Notes: generated from the sequence alone by a model not told the origin. 64,000 nt of DNA from Roseibium marinum (GCF_002906165.1 NZ_PPCN01000001.1:1054001-1118000), one strand, 5' to 3'; shown: positions 28,688 through 38,004, counted from the first letter of the stretch. Numbers and translations are program-made.

Positions 28688-28721
28688 AAAAAAACACCGG
28701 CCCTGCTGCGCAGGACCGGTG
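28688..28721 (-). terminator. Orphan rho-independent terminator on the minus strand
   Basis: Read on the minus strand, CACCGG-T-CCTG and its partner form a 10-bp stem with one mismatch and a five-base loop (28695-28721), followed by seven Ts (28694-28688). No annotated gene lies upstream on that strand, which is why a small RNA is proposed next to it. Confidence 0.8.
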
Positions 28722-28890
28722 AAGCAAATAATAATCTCAAAAAACGAATTTGTCCGGAACGGCACCCTTCTACGCGTCACACGTGACAGGGATATGACCG
28801 AAATCCTGACCCTCACGGTTGCCGGAACCCAATCGTCCGCACGGCGGCGAAACCATGAAGCTGCACAAGATTTATATCATAAGCATATGA
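28688..28890 (-). ncRNA. Candidate small RNA upstream of the alpha-glucosidase
   Basis: The orphan terminator at 28688-28721 must end something. On the same strand a TATAAT box sits at 28901-28896 in an AT-rich stretch, which would start a transcript near 28889 of about 200 bases. The -35 is poor. The region has no convincing open frame, only a 28-codon one. An alternative is that the hairpin is a leader terminator or a block to read-through into the alpha-glucosidase gene. No known small RNA family is recognised. Confidence 0.35.
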
Positions 28891-29134
28891 AATATATTAT
28901 AAAAGTAAAAAGTTATTACGTTTAGGTAACTTTGGTCTTGCAATGCGGCACGGAAGCTGGAAATGTCCTTTCGAGCAAATATCAGGTGAAGTGGAGCCCT
29001 TGGGGCCAATCGGCACTCTGTTTCGGGTCGGCGATGCCGTCCGTGCCGTTGTCCCGGCTTCCCAGTGAATATTCGGGGCGTTTAGCCTGACCCCGCACTT
29101 CTATCTCGCGGAATAAAAACTTGGAGGAAATGTC

Positions 29135-30301
29135 ATGACGGCAGCCATGGTGGGTTGGGCGCATCTGCCCTTCGGCAAGCACGCGGAAGAAACCGTTGAA
29201 AGCATGATCGTCAAGGTGGCGAGCGACGCCATACACGATGCAGGCATCGCGCCGGAAGATGTGGACGAAATCCTGCTCGGTCATTTCAACGCGGGCTTCT
29301 CGCCGCAGGACTTCACCGCGTCCCTCGTTCTTCAGGCGGATCCGGCGCTGCGGTTCAAGCCGGCTACACGCGTTGAAAATGCCTGCGCGACCGGTTCGGC
29401 CGCCGTCCACCAGGGTGTGCGCGCCATCGCATCGGGCGACGCGCGCTTCGTGCTCGTGGTCGGCGTCGAGCAGATGACCACCACGCCGGGCCCCGAAATC
29501 GGCAAAAACCTCCTGAAGGCTTCCTATCTCAAGGAAGAAGGCGATATCCCGGCCGGCTTCGCAGGTGTCTTCGGCAAGATCGCGGATGCCTATTTCCAGA
29601 AATACGGCGATCAGTCCGATGCCCTGGCGGGGATCGCCGCCAAGAACCACAGGAACGGTGTCGGCAATCCCTACGCGCAGATGCGCAAGGATCTGGGCTT
29701 CGAGTTCTGCCGCGCGGAAAGCGAGAAGAATCCGTTTGTGGCGGGTCCCCTGAAACGCACGGATTGTTCGCTTGTATCCGACGGCGCGGCGGCTCTGGTA
29801 TTGACCGACCCGGCAACGGCGCTTGGTATGAAGAAGGCCGTTGCCTTCCGCGGCCTGGCCCATGTGCAGGACTTCCTGCCGATGTCCAAGCGTGACATCC
29901 TGAAATTCGAAGGCTGCTCCAGGGCCTGGGGCGAAGCCCTGGGCGATGCCAATCTGGCTCTGGAGGATCTCTCCTTCGTCGAAACCCATGACTGTTTCAC
30001 CATCGCCGAGCTGATTGAATACGAAGCCATGGGTCTGACCAAGGAGGGTGAGGGCGCTCGCGCTGTGAAGGAAGGCTGGACCGGGATGGACGGCAAGCTG
30101 CCGGTGAACCCCTCCGGCGGCCTGAAGGCCAAGGGCCACCCGATCGGTGCGACCGGCGTCTCCATGCATGTCCTGACGGCGATGCAGCTCACGGGAACCG
30201 CTGGTGACATACAGGTCAAGAACCCTGAAATCGGCGGCATCTTCAACATGGGCGGCGCGGCGGTCGCCAACTATGTCTCCGTTCTGCAGGCGATGAAGTA
30301 A
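29135..30301 (+). CDS. SCP2-type thiolase (acetyl-CoA acetyltransferase)
   Basis: A 388-residue thiolase. The acylated cysteine is in ENACATGSAAVHQG (about residue 88), ETHDCFTIAE and GGLKAKGHPIGATG provide the other active-site histidines, and the C-terminal GGIFNMGGAAVANY replaces the CxG loop of classical thiolases. This pattern is that of the SCPx/SCP2 subgroup, which often works on branched or bulky acyl-CoAs in lipid or sterol breakdown. It is a single-gene unit with its own terminator, and AAACTTGGAGGAAATGTC supplies a strong ribosome binding site. Substrate cannot be told from sequence. Confidence 0.88.
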   Translation: MTAAMVGWAHLPFGKHAEETVESMIVKVASDAIHDAGIAPEDVDEILLGHFNAGFSPQDFTASLVLQADPALRFKPATRVENACATGSAAVHQGVRAIASGDARFVLVVGVEQMTTTPGPEIGKNLLKASYLKEEGDIPAGFAGVFGKIADAYFQKYGDQSDALAGIAAKNHRNGVGNPYAQMRKDLGFEFCRAESEKNPFVAGPLKRTDCSLVSDGAAALVLTDPATALGMKKAVAFRGLAHVQDFLPMSKRDILKFEGCSRAWGEALGDANLALEDLSFVETHDCFTIAELIEYEAMGLTKEGEGARAVKEGWTGMDGKLPVNPSGGLKAKGHPIGATGVSMHVLTAMQLTGTAGDIQVKNPEIGGIFNMGGAAVANYVSVLQAMK

Positions 30302-30340
30302 AATCCGGCGACCTTCCGGTCGATTGAACTCTGCGATGTA

Positions 30341-30366
30341 AAAAGGCCGGCTGACCGGCCTTTTTT
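30341..30366 (+). terminator. Rho-independent terminator of the thiolase gene
   Basis: AAAAGGCCGG and CCGGCCTTTT form a stem with a CTGA loop, followed by further Ts to 30366. Its symmetry means it could work on either strand. Confidence 0.9.
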
Positions 30367-30449
30367 CGTGGCTGGTTGAATGCATGTATTCTGCTTCCTG
30401 AAATCAGGTTCCGTTCGGTGCCCCGGTTCCCGTTGAAAGCGCGGGAAAA

Positions 30450-31020
30450 ATGACAATCCTTAAAAGGTTGAAATCAAGAGTGGCTGCCATCATTGCGACC
30501 GTATTCGTCATGGTGACGGCATTGAGCCTGGGAACCATTCATCTCTGGAAGAGAACGCGGACCGTCTGCGCAATGGCGCGGAAACATTCGCCACGCACGG
30601 GATAATCCTGGCGCTCGCTCCGTGGAAGATGCAATTCGACGTTGTCCGGGTTCAGCAGTGGTTGAGCGATATTTCCGCAACGCGCGGACCGGACGGGCTG
30701 AACCATGGTTTCGATGTCGCCGCCGAATTCGTCGAACGATTTGAAGCGGACAGTAGCGCGGCCACCGCTCTTGCGGAAAAGCCGGGGTATTCAGACCTGT
30801 CCGGGAAGATCGTGGAGGGCAGTCCCATTTCCCTGCCTATTATATGACCTTCGCGAACCTCATCCTTGTTCTGATTGCCCTGGGCGTTGCGAGCCTGTTC
30901 ATCATGCGCGCGGTTATTCCGCCGCTTGGTGCATTCGCAATGGCGGCCGGCTTTCCTGTTATTCCGCTGCTTCCGCCGCAGCCGCATAAAAATCCGGGTC
31001 CGTCAGTTCGGGCGGGGTGA
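30450..31020 (+). pseudogene. Decayed methyl-accepting chemotaxis protein, N-terminal part
   Basis: Three pieces in shifted frames read like the start of one chemoreceptor. From ATG 30450 comes a membrane anchor (AAIIATVFVMVTALSLGTIHL). A frame change then gives ENADRLRNGAETFATHG and QQWLSDISATRG followed by GFDVAAEFVERFEAD, a periplasmic sensor region seen in alphaproteobacterial chemoreceptors. A stop at about 30847 is followed in another frame by a second membrane segment (FANLILVLIALGVASLFIM) and the first turns of a HAMP domain. The signalling domain is missing and the end runs into the convergent gene. It is non-functional as read. Confidence 0.7.
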
Positions 31021-32065
31021 CCGGGGCTCCGCCGCCTTCGCCGACATAGGTATCGGCCACACCGTAGATGAAGACACCCCCTGCCTTGCGCCCGATAATG
31101 GCAACCCGTTCGATCAGCTGATGGTCGCCCGTCTCGCAATTGGCGTAGCTTGTATAGATTTCCTTGCCGCCCTCGGTGATTTTTTCCGAGCCGGAGGAGA
31201 AGCTGCCGTCTGAGCACGATTTTTGACTGTCGGCGACGACAAGGGACATCAGCTCCAGTTCGCTGGTGTAGCTGCCCAGTGCGAAAATATGCGCCACGAT
31301 CGTGCGGGCTTCATCGGCGGCGACCGCGTGCAGGCCGTTGAGATCTTCCTCACGCTGGCCGTCCGGGATGAGTTTCAGACCGGAAAGCCCGGCACTGCCC
31401 ATCAGGTTGAACAGAGCTTGAGTCGCTTCCACGGCCAGCTGCGGATCGGCCGCCGGGCTTGCGGGAGAGGCTGCCTGCGCCGGCGGAGTGCTGCCAAGCC
31501 CGCCGGGCGTATTCGCCACGACGGCATCCATGGCGGGCGCCGCGCCGAACCGCACCGAATTGCGCTCCACGCATTTGGCCATGCGCGCCATCAGCCGCGA
31601 TGTGCCGGTCAGGCGGAATTCGTAATTATAGGAGCCGTCATTGACGTAAAGCGTCCGCCCCCGCCGGAAGCGGGTTATGATATAGCCGTCTTGCGGCATC
31701 TGCATGCGGGCGAGGTTGTTCGACGTTGCCTTGGCGACACCCTGCTGCCAGGCTCCCCTGTCGATGCGGTATTGAAGAGGAATATCGGCACCCGGTTTCA
31801 TGGTCCAGTGCGGAGCGGAGAAGCCGATCGCCCAATTGTAGCCCGTGTCCACCTGCACATAGAGACTGATACCGCTGCGATAGTTGGCTGATGCGACGCA
31901 GGTGCTGAACAAACCGCTGTTGTCATCGGTATAGGCATGCCCGTTCCAGCCTCCCTGGCGGAAATTCTCCACCGAGGCTGCCCGTGCCTGTCCGGAACCG
32001 GCATCCGCAAGGCCGTATACCGCCAGCAAGCCGGCAACAGCCAGCAATCGAAATAGCCGCATCAT
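30959..32065 (-). CDS. Secreted protein of unknown function
   Basis: A 368-residue protein with a signal peptide ending near GQARA. I do not recognise a named family. The N-terminal half (FRQGGWNGHAYTDDNSGLFSTC onward) looks like a beta-rich domain also found in other alphaproteobacterial secreted proteins. A proline/alanine linker (TPPAQAASPASPAADPQ, about residues 194-210) joins it to a helical then beta C-terminal half with two cysteines. It overlaps the 3' end of the chemoreceptor remnant. The next gene upstream on the same strand is an IalB-family protein, also secreted, but 140 bases separate them. Confidence 0.75.
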   Translation of the reverse strand: MMRLFRLLAVAGLLAVYGLADAGSGQARAASVENFRQGGWNGHAYTDDNSGLFSTCVASANYRSGISLYVQVDTGYNWAIGFSAPHWTMKPGADIPLQYRIDRGAWQQGVAKATSNNLARMQMPQDGYIITRFRRGRTLYVNDGSYNYEFRLTGTSRLMARMAKCVERNSVRFGAAPAMDAVVANTPGGLGSTPPAQAASPASPAADPQLAVEATQALFNLMGSAGLSGLKLIPDGQREEDLNGLHAVAADEARTIVAHIFALGSYTSELELMSLVVADSQKSCSDGSFSSGSEKITEGGKEIYTSYANCETGDHQLIERVAIIGRKAGGVFIYGVADTYVGEGGGAPVTPPELTDPDFYAAAAEAAE

Positions 32066-32204
32066 ATCCCCCCCGGATACCCTGTCGCGGCTGTCGGCCG
32101 CCGCCGCTCAATTCGGAAACTATGCGAATTACGCGTCGGCAGCAAGAAATCCGGAGGTTGTAAATGGACCTGTTCAGGTCCTGTCGCGGGCCGGCGTGGA
32201 CGCT

Positions 32205-32705
32205 TTACTGAACCGCGTCCATCGCCCGGCTGAAGCCGGTAAGCGGCATTTCGATGGTCTGTCTGCGGTCGGCCGCGGGCGCAAAATCGATCTGCAGCGC
32301 TTCCCCCGCCTTCAGGGTGGCGATCATTTCCGGCGTCGCTTCGGTGGACAGAAAACAGCCTCGCTGGTCGCAGGTGCCGATCTCCAGTTCGCTTATCGGC
32401 TTTCCGTCAACGCCAAGCTTGATCTTGCCGGGCAGATAAAAACCGAGCGGAGCCTGGATGTGGAAAACCGGCGCCGCGTTGTTGGCGGGGAAGATGAGGT
32501 CGACCTTGAAAACCAGTTGACCGCTTTCCTTCATCCGTATGCTTTCGCTCGCCTCGCAAGTGAGAGCCTCCACTGATCTCGATGGACCGGCGCAACGCGT
32601 CTGCCAGAGAGTGTCCTCGCCTGCCTGCTGCGCGCAAACCGACTGTGCCACGGCAGATAGGCTGAAAGCCGCCGACAGAAGAATACCTGATTTGATGAAT
32701 TGCAT
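32205..32705 (-). CDS. Invasion-associated locus B (IalB) family protein
   Basis: A 166-residue secreted protein. A signal peptide ends at SVCA, and WQTRCAG followed by LTCEAS, VFKVDLIFPA, PLGFYLPGKIKLGVDG and TCDQRGCF are IalB-family features. Four cysteines probably make two disulfides. The family is named from Bartonella, where IalB is linked to erythrocyte invasion, but members are widespread in non-pathogenic Rhizobiales and their job there is unknown. It is a separate periplasmic protein of ordinary length with no sign of damage. Confidence 0.85.
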   Translation of the reverse strand: MQFIKSGILLSAAFSLSAVAQSVCAQQAGEDTLWQTRCAGPSRSVEALTCEASESIRMKESGQLVFKVDLIFPANNAAPVFHIQAPLGFYLPGKIKLGVDGKPISELEIGTCDQRGCFLSTEATPEMIATLKAGEALQIDFAPAADRRQTIEMPLTGFSRAMDAVQ

Positions 32706-32979
32706 TCGACTTCGCTTTGTTCGTGCTGCGCGTCCGGTGAAACCGCGATCGGTCGTGAAGAATTCGCAACGTGCCGCGATGCCGGGTCCGAACGCCTGAT
32801 CGCGGTTTTATTCGCAACTGGTGGAATGACGCAAGAAGGACGGGAATTGGAATTGGTCAAACCCTTCGTTGGGAAAAAACTATTCCGCTAATCCGCGAAG
32901 CTTTGAAATCCGGTGCCCGGCGCCCGGGAAGGCTGCCGACTACATTAAGTCCATCAAACTGGGATTGGAGACCCTGAAG

Positions 32980-34443
32980 ATGGCTGGCAGCCGTGAAACA
33001 AAAGCGAAAGCACTGAAAAAGCCGGATGCCCGGCTGGACGTGTTTCCGGCGTTCATGAAAGTTGCCGGCCGAAAAGTGCTTGTCGCCGGTCATGGCGGCG
33101 AGGCGGCCGCCAAGGTTCGCCTGCTCGGCGAAACCAACGCGCGGATCGTCGTGGTCTCCCAAATGATCGAACCCGAACTGCGCGAAGCGATCGACCTCTT
33201 CGAGGCGGAACATATCGCCGAGGATTTCCGCCCGGTGCATCTCACCGGCGCCGCGCTGGTCTTTTCCGCCCGTGAGGACTGGGATCTCGACAAGGCCGTC
33301 GTCGATGCCGCCCGGATCATGGGCGTGCCGGTGAACGCGGTCGACAAGCCGGAGCTTTGCGATTTTTACACCGGCGCGCTGGTCAACCGCGCGCCGATCG
33401 CTGTCGCCATCACCTCGACCGGCGTCGGTCCGGTGCTCTCCCGCCACATCCGCGCCCGCATCGAGGCGATGTTGCCGCGCGCGACCGGCGACCTTGCCCG
33501 GCTTGCCGAAAGCTTCCGCGATGCCACCACGAAAGTGATCCGCGACGGGGCGCTGCGCCGGAACTTCTGGGCGCGGTTCTTTTCCGGCTCCGTTGCCGCC
33601 AATCTTTATGCCGGCAAGTCCGGCGCCGCCCGTTCGGAAGCGCAGCGGCTGCTCAACAGCATGGCCGGTGAGCCGGGCTTCGTCTGGCTGGTCGGGGCAG
33701 GTCCGGGAGCGGAAGATCTTCTGACCCTTCGGGCTCAGCGGCTGCTTCAGGAAGCGGATGTGATCGTTCACGATGCGCTGGTGCCGGCCGATGTGGTAGC
33801 CATGGGCCGCCGGGACGCAGAGCGCATTTCCGTCGGCAAGCGCAAGGGCGCGCACTCCGTGCCGCAATCGGAAATCTGCGGACTGCTTGTCAGGCTTGCC
33901 AGCGAAGGCCGCAAGGTCGTGCGCCTCAAATCCGGAGACCCTATGGTCTTTGGCCGCGCGGCGGAAGAAATGGAAGCGCTCCGCGCAGGCGGCATCGGCT
34001 TTGAAATTGTTCCCGGCGTCACAGCAGCCTTCGCCGCGGCAGCTTCGGCCCAGATCCCGCTGACGTTACGCGGTGTCGCCTCCAACCTCGTTTTTGCGAC
34101 CGGTCACAATGCGAAATCCGAGACTCTGCCGGACTGGGCGGACCTTGCGCTTAAAGGCGCGACCGTCGCCGTCTATATGGGCCGCACCGTTGCCGCGGCC
34201 GTTGCGGGCCGGATGATGTCCGCCGGCCTGAGACCCGAAACCCCGGTGGCCGTCATCGAAAATGCCGCCCATCCGGACGAACGCCAATTCGCCGGAACCC
34301 TGTCTGAACTCGCGGTCCTTTCGGACCGCGCGGAAGTGGACGGGCCGGTTCTGATCGTGATCGGCGAGGCCGTCGGCCATGCCGCCCTTGACAAGGCTGA
34401 ACCTCTGGCGCCGCACCGGGCGGTCCGGACGGCGGCCGCCTGA
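32980..34443 (+). CDS. cysG: Siroheme synthase
   Basis: A 487-residue multifunctional enzyme. The N-terminal 220 residues match the precorrin-2 dehydrogenase/ferrochelatase module (GRKVLVAGHGGEAAAKVRLL nucleotide-binding loop, DFYTGALVNRAPIAVAITSTG). The rest is the uroporphyrinogen-III methyltransferase (VGAGPGAEDLLTLRAQRLL, LKSGDPMVFGRAAEE, VPGVTAAFAAAA). It makes siroheme, the prosthetic group of the sulfite reductase encoded two genes later. I chose ATG 32980 because GGAGACCCTGAAG precedes it; the longer frame adds a non-conserved 37 residues. The DUF2849 gene follows after 19 bases, starting a sulfur operon. Confidence 0.93.
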   Translation: MAGSRETKAKALKKPDARLDVFPAFMKVAGRKVLVAGHGGEAAAKVRLLGETNARIVVVSQMIEPELREAIDLFEAEHIAEDFRPVHLTGAALVFSAREDWDLDKAVVDAARIMGVPVNAVDKPELCDFYTGALVNRAPIAVAITSTGVGPVLSRHIRARIEAMLPRATGDLARLAESFRDATTKVIRDGALRRNFWARFFSGSVAANLYAGKSGAARSEAQRLLNSMAGEPGFVWLVGAGPGAEDLLTLRAQRLLQEADVIVHDALVPADVVAMGRRDAERISVGKRKGAHSVPQSEICGLLVRLASEGRKVVRLKSGDPMVFGRAAEEMEALRAGGIGFEIVPGVTAAFAAAASAQIPLTLRGVASNLVFATGHNAKSETLPDWADLALKGATVAVYMGRTVAAAVAGRMMSAGLRPETPVAVIENAAHPDERQFAGTLSELAVLSDRAEVDGPVLIVIGEAVGHAALDKAEPLAPHRAVRTAAA

Positions 34444-34462
34444 GATTTGAAGAGAGATCGCC

Positions 34463-34762
34463 ATGAAAGTCATCACCGCCAACCGGCTTTTGAACGGCGA
34501 CGTCGTCTGGCTCGCCGGGAACGGCAACTGGGTCGAGCGCATCACGCTTGCGAAGGCCTTCGAGGGCAAGGAAGCCGTGGCCGAAGCGCTGGCCCTGGGC
34601 ATGGTGTCGAAGGACAGGCAGGAAGTCGTCGATGTTTACGAGATGGACGTGACGGTCGAGGACGGGGTCATCGTCCCTGTACGCCTGCGCGAAAAGATCC
34701 GCGCGACAGGTCCGACCACACATCCGGATCTGGGCAAGCAGGCCCAGGCCGTATCCGCTTAA
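34463..34762 (+). CDS. DUF2849 protein of the sulfite reductase operon
   Basis: A 99-residue protein matching DUF2849 (MKVITANRLLNGDVVWLAG at the start and MDVTVEDGVIVPVRLREKIRATGPT near the end). Members sit almost always between cysG and cysI in alphaproteobacteria, so a role in sulfite reduction, perhaps electron transfer or assembly, is likely but untested. No cofactor motif or membrane segment is seen. It starts 19 bases after cysG and is 75 bases before cysI. Confidence 0.9.
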   Translation: MKVITANRLLNGDVVWLAGNGNWVERITLAKAFEGKEAVAEALALGMVSKDRQEVVDVYEMDVTVEDGVIVPVRLREKIRATGPTTHPDLGKQAQAVSA

Positions 34763-34837
34763 ACCGCAGACAGGAGCAGGGCAGCGCCCGGGTCACTGAA
34801 AGACACGAACGGCAGCGCCCGACAGGAGAGTTCAAAC

Positions 34838-36496
34838 ATGTACCGCTACGACGAATTTGACGCGAGCTTTGTCAGCCAGCGCACCGATCAGTTCAAGGAT
34901 CAGGTCCGCCGGCGCCTGGCCGGCGAGCTATCCGAGGACGAGTTCAAGCCGCTGCGCCTGATGAACGGCCTCTATCTGCAGCTTCATGCCTATATGCTCC
35001 GGGTCGCCATTCCCTATGGCACGCTGAACGGCCGCCAGATGCGCAAGCTCGCCCATATCGCCCGCACCTACGACAAGGGCTACGGCCACTTCACCACCCG
35101 CCAGAACATCCAGTTCAACTGGCCGAGGCTGGAGGACACGCCGAAGATCCTGGAAGAGCTGGCGGAAGTCGAGATGCACGCCATCCAGACGTCGGGCAAC
35201 TGCATTCGCAACGTGACCGCGGATCATTTCGCCGGTGCTGCCGCCGACGAGATCGCCGACCCGCGCCCCTACGCGGAAATCCTGCGCCAGTGGTCTTCTC
35301 TGCACCCGGAATTCTCGTTCCTGCCGCGCAAGTTCAAGATCGCCATCACCGGCGCGCCGCATGACCGCGCGGCGGTCCAGGTGCATGACATCGGCCTGCA
35401 GCTGACCCGCAACGACGCCGGCGAGACCGGTTTTGTCGTCTATGTCGGCGGAGGCCTCGGCCGCACTCCGATGATCGGCCGCAAGGTGCGTGAATTCCTG
35501 CCGGAAGAGGACCTTCTGGCCTATTCGGAAGCGATCCTGCGCGTCTACAACCGCTATGGCCGCCGCGACAACAAATTCAAGGCGCGCATCAAGATCCTGA
35601 TGCACGAGACCGGCCTGGAAGAGCTGAAGGCGGATATCGAGCAGGAATTCGAAAAGATCCGCTTCGGCGTCCTGCTTCTGCCGGACGAGGAAGTCCGCCG
35701 CATCGAGGCTTATTTCGCGCCGCCGCCGCTTGAAGTCGGGTCCGCGACGTCAGCCGCTGTCGAAGCGCGTCGCGCGAGCGATGCCGCCTTCGCCCAGTTC
35801 GCCGCGCATAATCTCAATCCGCACCGGGTGCCGGGCTATACATCCGTGACCTTGTCGATGAAGCCGGTCGGCGGAATTCCCGGCGATGCGACCGATGCGC
35901 AGATGGACGCGATGGCCGACCTTGCAGAGCAGTACGGCCACGATGAAATCCGCATTTCCCATGAGCAGAATGTCATTCTGCCGCATGTGAAGCTGGACGA
36001 CCTGCCCGCGTTGTACGACGGGCTGGTCGCGGCCGGCATCGCGGAAGGCAATGCCGGTCTCATCACCGACATCATCGCCTGTCCGGGTATGGATTTTTGC
36101 GCCCTGGCGACCGCCCGTTCCATTCCGGTGGCGCAGCGCATTTCCGAACGTTTCGGCGCGGCGGAACGCCAGGCGGAGATCGGCGAGCTGAAGATCAAGA
36201 TCTCCGGCTGCATCAACGCCTGCGGCCACCACCATGTCGGCCACATCGGCATCCTCGGCCTGGAAAAGAAGGGTGAGGAATTCTATCAGGTGACGCTCGG
36301 CGGCTCCGCCAACGAAAACACCTCCATCGGCGAAATCGTCGGCCGGGGCTTTTCTTCCGAGGAAGTGGTCGATGCGGTCGAAAAGCTGGTCGATACCTAT
36401 CTCGGCCTGCGTTCGGGCAAAGAGGAAACCTTCCTGGCGGCTTATCGCCGGCTCGGGGAGGAGCCTTTCAAGGAGGCCTTATATGGCGCTGCATGA
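34838..36496 (+). CDS. cysI: Sulfite reductase, hemoprotein component
   Basis: A 552-residue nitrite/sulfite reductase family enzyme. The siroheme/4Fe-4S cysteines are in CPGMDFCALA and SGCINACGHHHVG. Substrate-binding arginine and lysine motifs appear in TTRQNIQFNW and NPHRVPGYTSVTLSMKPVGG-type segments, shown here only by their key residues. It reduces sulfite to sulfide. There is no separate flavoprotein gene (cysJ), so ferredoxin or DUF934/DUF2849 proteins may supply electrons. A duplicated half-domain layout is normal for the family. Its 3' end overlaps cysH by 14 bases. Confidence 0.93.
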   Translation: MYRYDEFDASFVSQRTDQFKDQVRRRLAGELSEDEFKPLRLMNGLYLQLHAYMLRVAIPYGTLNGRQMRKLAHIARTYDKGYGHFTTRQNIQFNWPRLEDTPKILEELAEVEMHAIQTSGNCIRNVTADHFAGAAADEIADPRPYAEILRQWSSLHPEFSFLPRKFKIAITGAPHDRAAVQVHDIGLQLTRNDAGETGFVVYVGGGLGRTPMIGRKVREFLPEEDLLAYSEAILRVYNRYGRRDNKFKARIKILMHETGLEELKADIEQEFEKIRFGVLLLPDEEVRRIEAYFAPPPLEVGSATSAAVEARRASDAAFAQFAAHNLNPHRVPGYTSVTLSMKPVGGIPGDATDAQMDAMADLAEQYGHDEIRISHEQNVILPHVKLDDLPALYDGLVAAGIAEGNAGLITDIIACPGMDFCALATARSIPVAQRISERFGAAERQAEIGELKIKISGCINACGHHHVGHIGILGLEKKGEEFYQVTLGGSANENTSIGEIVGRGFSSEEVVDAVEKLVDTYLGLRSGKEETFLAAYRRLGEEPFKEALYGAA

Positions 36497-37244
36497 GACA
36501 TTCAGCCTGGGCGTCGATCCCGAGCTCGGGCTGCAGGCGGAAGTCGCTGCTCTCAACGCCCAGTTCGAGGGCGCGAGTGCGCATGAAATCCTTCGAACCG
36601 CCATCCGGCACCAGTTCGCCGGCGGCATCGCCATGGTTTCAAGCTTCGGCGCGGATTCCGCGGTGCTGCTGCACATGGTCGCCCGGATCGATCCATCCAC
36701 GCCGGTACTGTTCGTCGACACGGTGAAGCTGTTCCCGGCAACGATCCTTTACCGCGACCAGCTCATCGAAAAGCTCGACCTCACGAACGTGCGGACGCAG
36801 AAGCCGGATAGCGAGGATCTGGCCGCGAACGACCCCGCAGGCATGCTGTGGATGAGCGACACCGACGCCTGTTGCCATATCCGCAAGGTGGTTCCCCTGG
36901 CCAATGCGCTGAAGGGTTTCGAAGCCTGGATATCCGGGCGTAAACGCTACCAGAGCGCCACACGGGCCGATCTCGATTATTTCGAGATCGACGATGGCCG
37001 CGTGAAGGTCAATCCGCTCGCGGACTGGACGGCCGGTGACATTCTCGATTATGCCAAGACTCACGATCTGCCGCCGCATCCGCTGGTTGCCCAGGGCTAC
37101 CCTTCCATCGGCTGCCTGCCCTGCACCAGCAAGGTCGCGCCGGGAGAGGATCCGCGCGCCGGACGCTGGCGCGGCCAGGACAAGATCGAATGCGGTATTC
37201 ACTGGCCCTCGCACGGCAAGGAAGTTGACGGCAGCGGCATCTGA
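36483..37244 (+). CDS. cysH: Adenylylsulfate (APS) reductase, thioredoxin-dependent
   Basis: A 253-residue PAPS/APS reductase family enzyme. SSFGADSAVLLHM is the nucleotide-binding loop. Two cysteine pairs, DACCHIRK and CLPCTSK, are those that bind a 4Fe-4S cluster, which marks the APS-using form (EC 1.8.4.10) rather than the PAPS form. The C-terminal ECGIHW carries the catalytic cysteine. The start is supported by AAGGAGG seven bases before ATG 36483, inside the end of cysI; a longer frame is rejected. Product sulfite goes to CysI. Confidence 0.93.
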   Translation: MALHETFSLGVDPELGLQAEVAALNAQFEGASAHEILRTAIRHQFAGGIAMVSSFGADSAVLLHMVARIDPSTPVLFVDTVKLFPATILYRDQLIEKLDLTNVRTQKPDSEDLAANDPAGMLWMSDTDACCHIRKVVPLANALKGFEAWISGRKRYQSATRADLDYFEIDDGRVKVNPLADWTAGDILDYAKTHDLPPHPLVAQGYPSIGCLPCTSKVAPGEDPRAGRWRGQDKIECGIHWPSHGKEVDGSGI

Positions 37245-37335
37245 GACGCCGTTGTGGCCAGTAAAAAGATGAACCCTTGAGAGGTATCCTGAAGGACCTC
37301 CGGAACGGACAAGAGCGGAATTGAGGACGCAAGGA

Positions 37336-37869
37336 ATGGCAACGATTTACAAGGACGGCGCGTTCGTCGAGGAGAGCTGGGTCCGGGCCGACGCGGAGAC
37401 CGGCGCGGCCGTGGAAGGCGATGCCCTGGTGCCGCTCTCGCTGTTTCTCGGCGCAGCGGAAACCTATCTCGCGCGCGGCGGCAGGACGGCTGTCATCGTC
37501 GAGGCCGGCGACGATGTCGAGGAGGTGTTGCCCTTTCTCGACCGTCTGGCGCTGGTCGCCGTGGACTTTCCGAGCTTTTCGGACGGACGCGGCTTTTCCG
37601 CGGCCCGCATCCTGCGTGAGCAGACCGGCTACAAGGGCGATATCCGCGCGATTGGCAAATATATCCTCGACCAGGTGCCGCTTGCCAGGCGCTGCGGGGT
37701 GTCTTCCTTCGAGATCTCCAAGCCGGAGGTTCTGAAGTCCCTGAAGGCGGGCGAATGGCCGGAAGTCACCAAATACCTGCAGCCGGTCGGCACTGTCGAG
37801 GAAGTCCCGGAAGGCACCCGCCCCTGGGCCCGCCGTTCCCTGCGCGACATCCCGGTCGCGGCGGAATAA
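37336..37869 (+). CDS. DUF934 protein of the sulfur assimilation operon
   Basis: A 177-residue protein of the DUF934 family, which is linked with cysH and cysI in many proteobacteria. Recognisable segments are the acidic VEAGDDVEEVLPFLDRLALVAVDFPSFSDGRGFS and RCGVSSFEIS. The family is thought to help sulfite reduction, but its biochemical role is not established. I chose ATG 37336 because AAGGA precedes it; the listed five-residue extension starts at a non-ATG codon. It is the last gene of the operon, 91 bases after cysH. Confidence 0.88.
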   Translation: MATIYKDGAFVEESWVRADAETGAAVEGDALVPLSLFLGAAETYLARGGRTAVIVEAGDDVEEVLPFLDRLALVAVDFPSFSDGRGFSAARILREQTGYKGDIRAIGKYILDQVPLARRCGVSSFEISKPEVLKSLKAGEWPEVTKYLQPVGTVEEVPEGTRPWARRSLRDIPVAAE

Positions 37870-38004
37870 CCGGCTTTCCGGTCTGTCCTCCGCATTCCAC
37901 CGTTCGCCAACCGCACTTCACACGCCGTCCCGGGCCTGATCGGAGACCTCTGTGATCCGCTTGACGTATTGGCCGGCTCAGGGCCGGGGCGGCGGGTTGG
38001 AATA

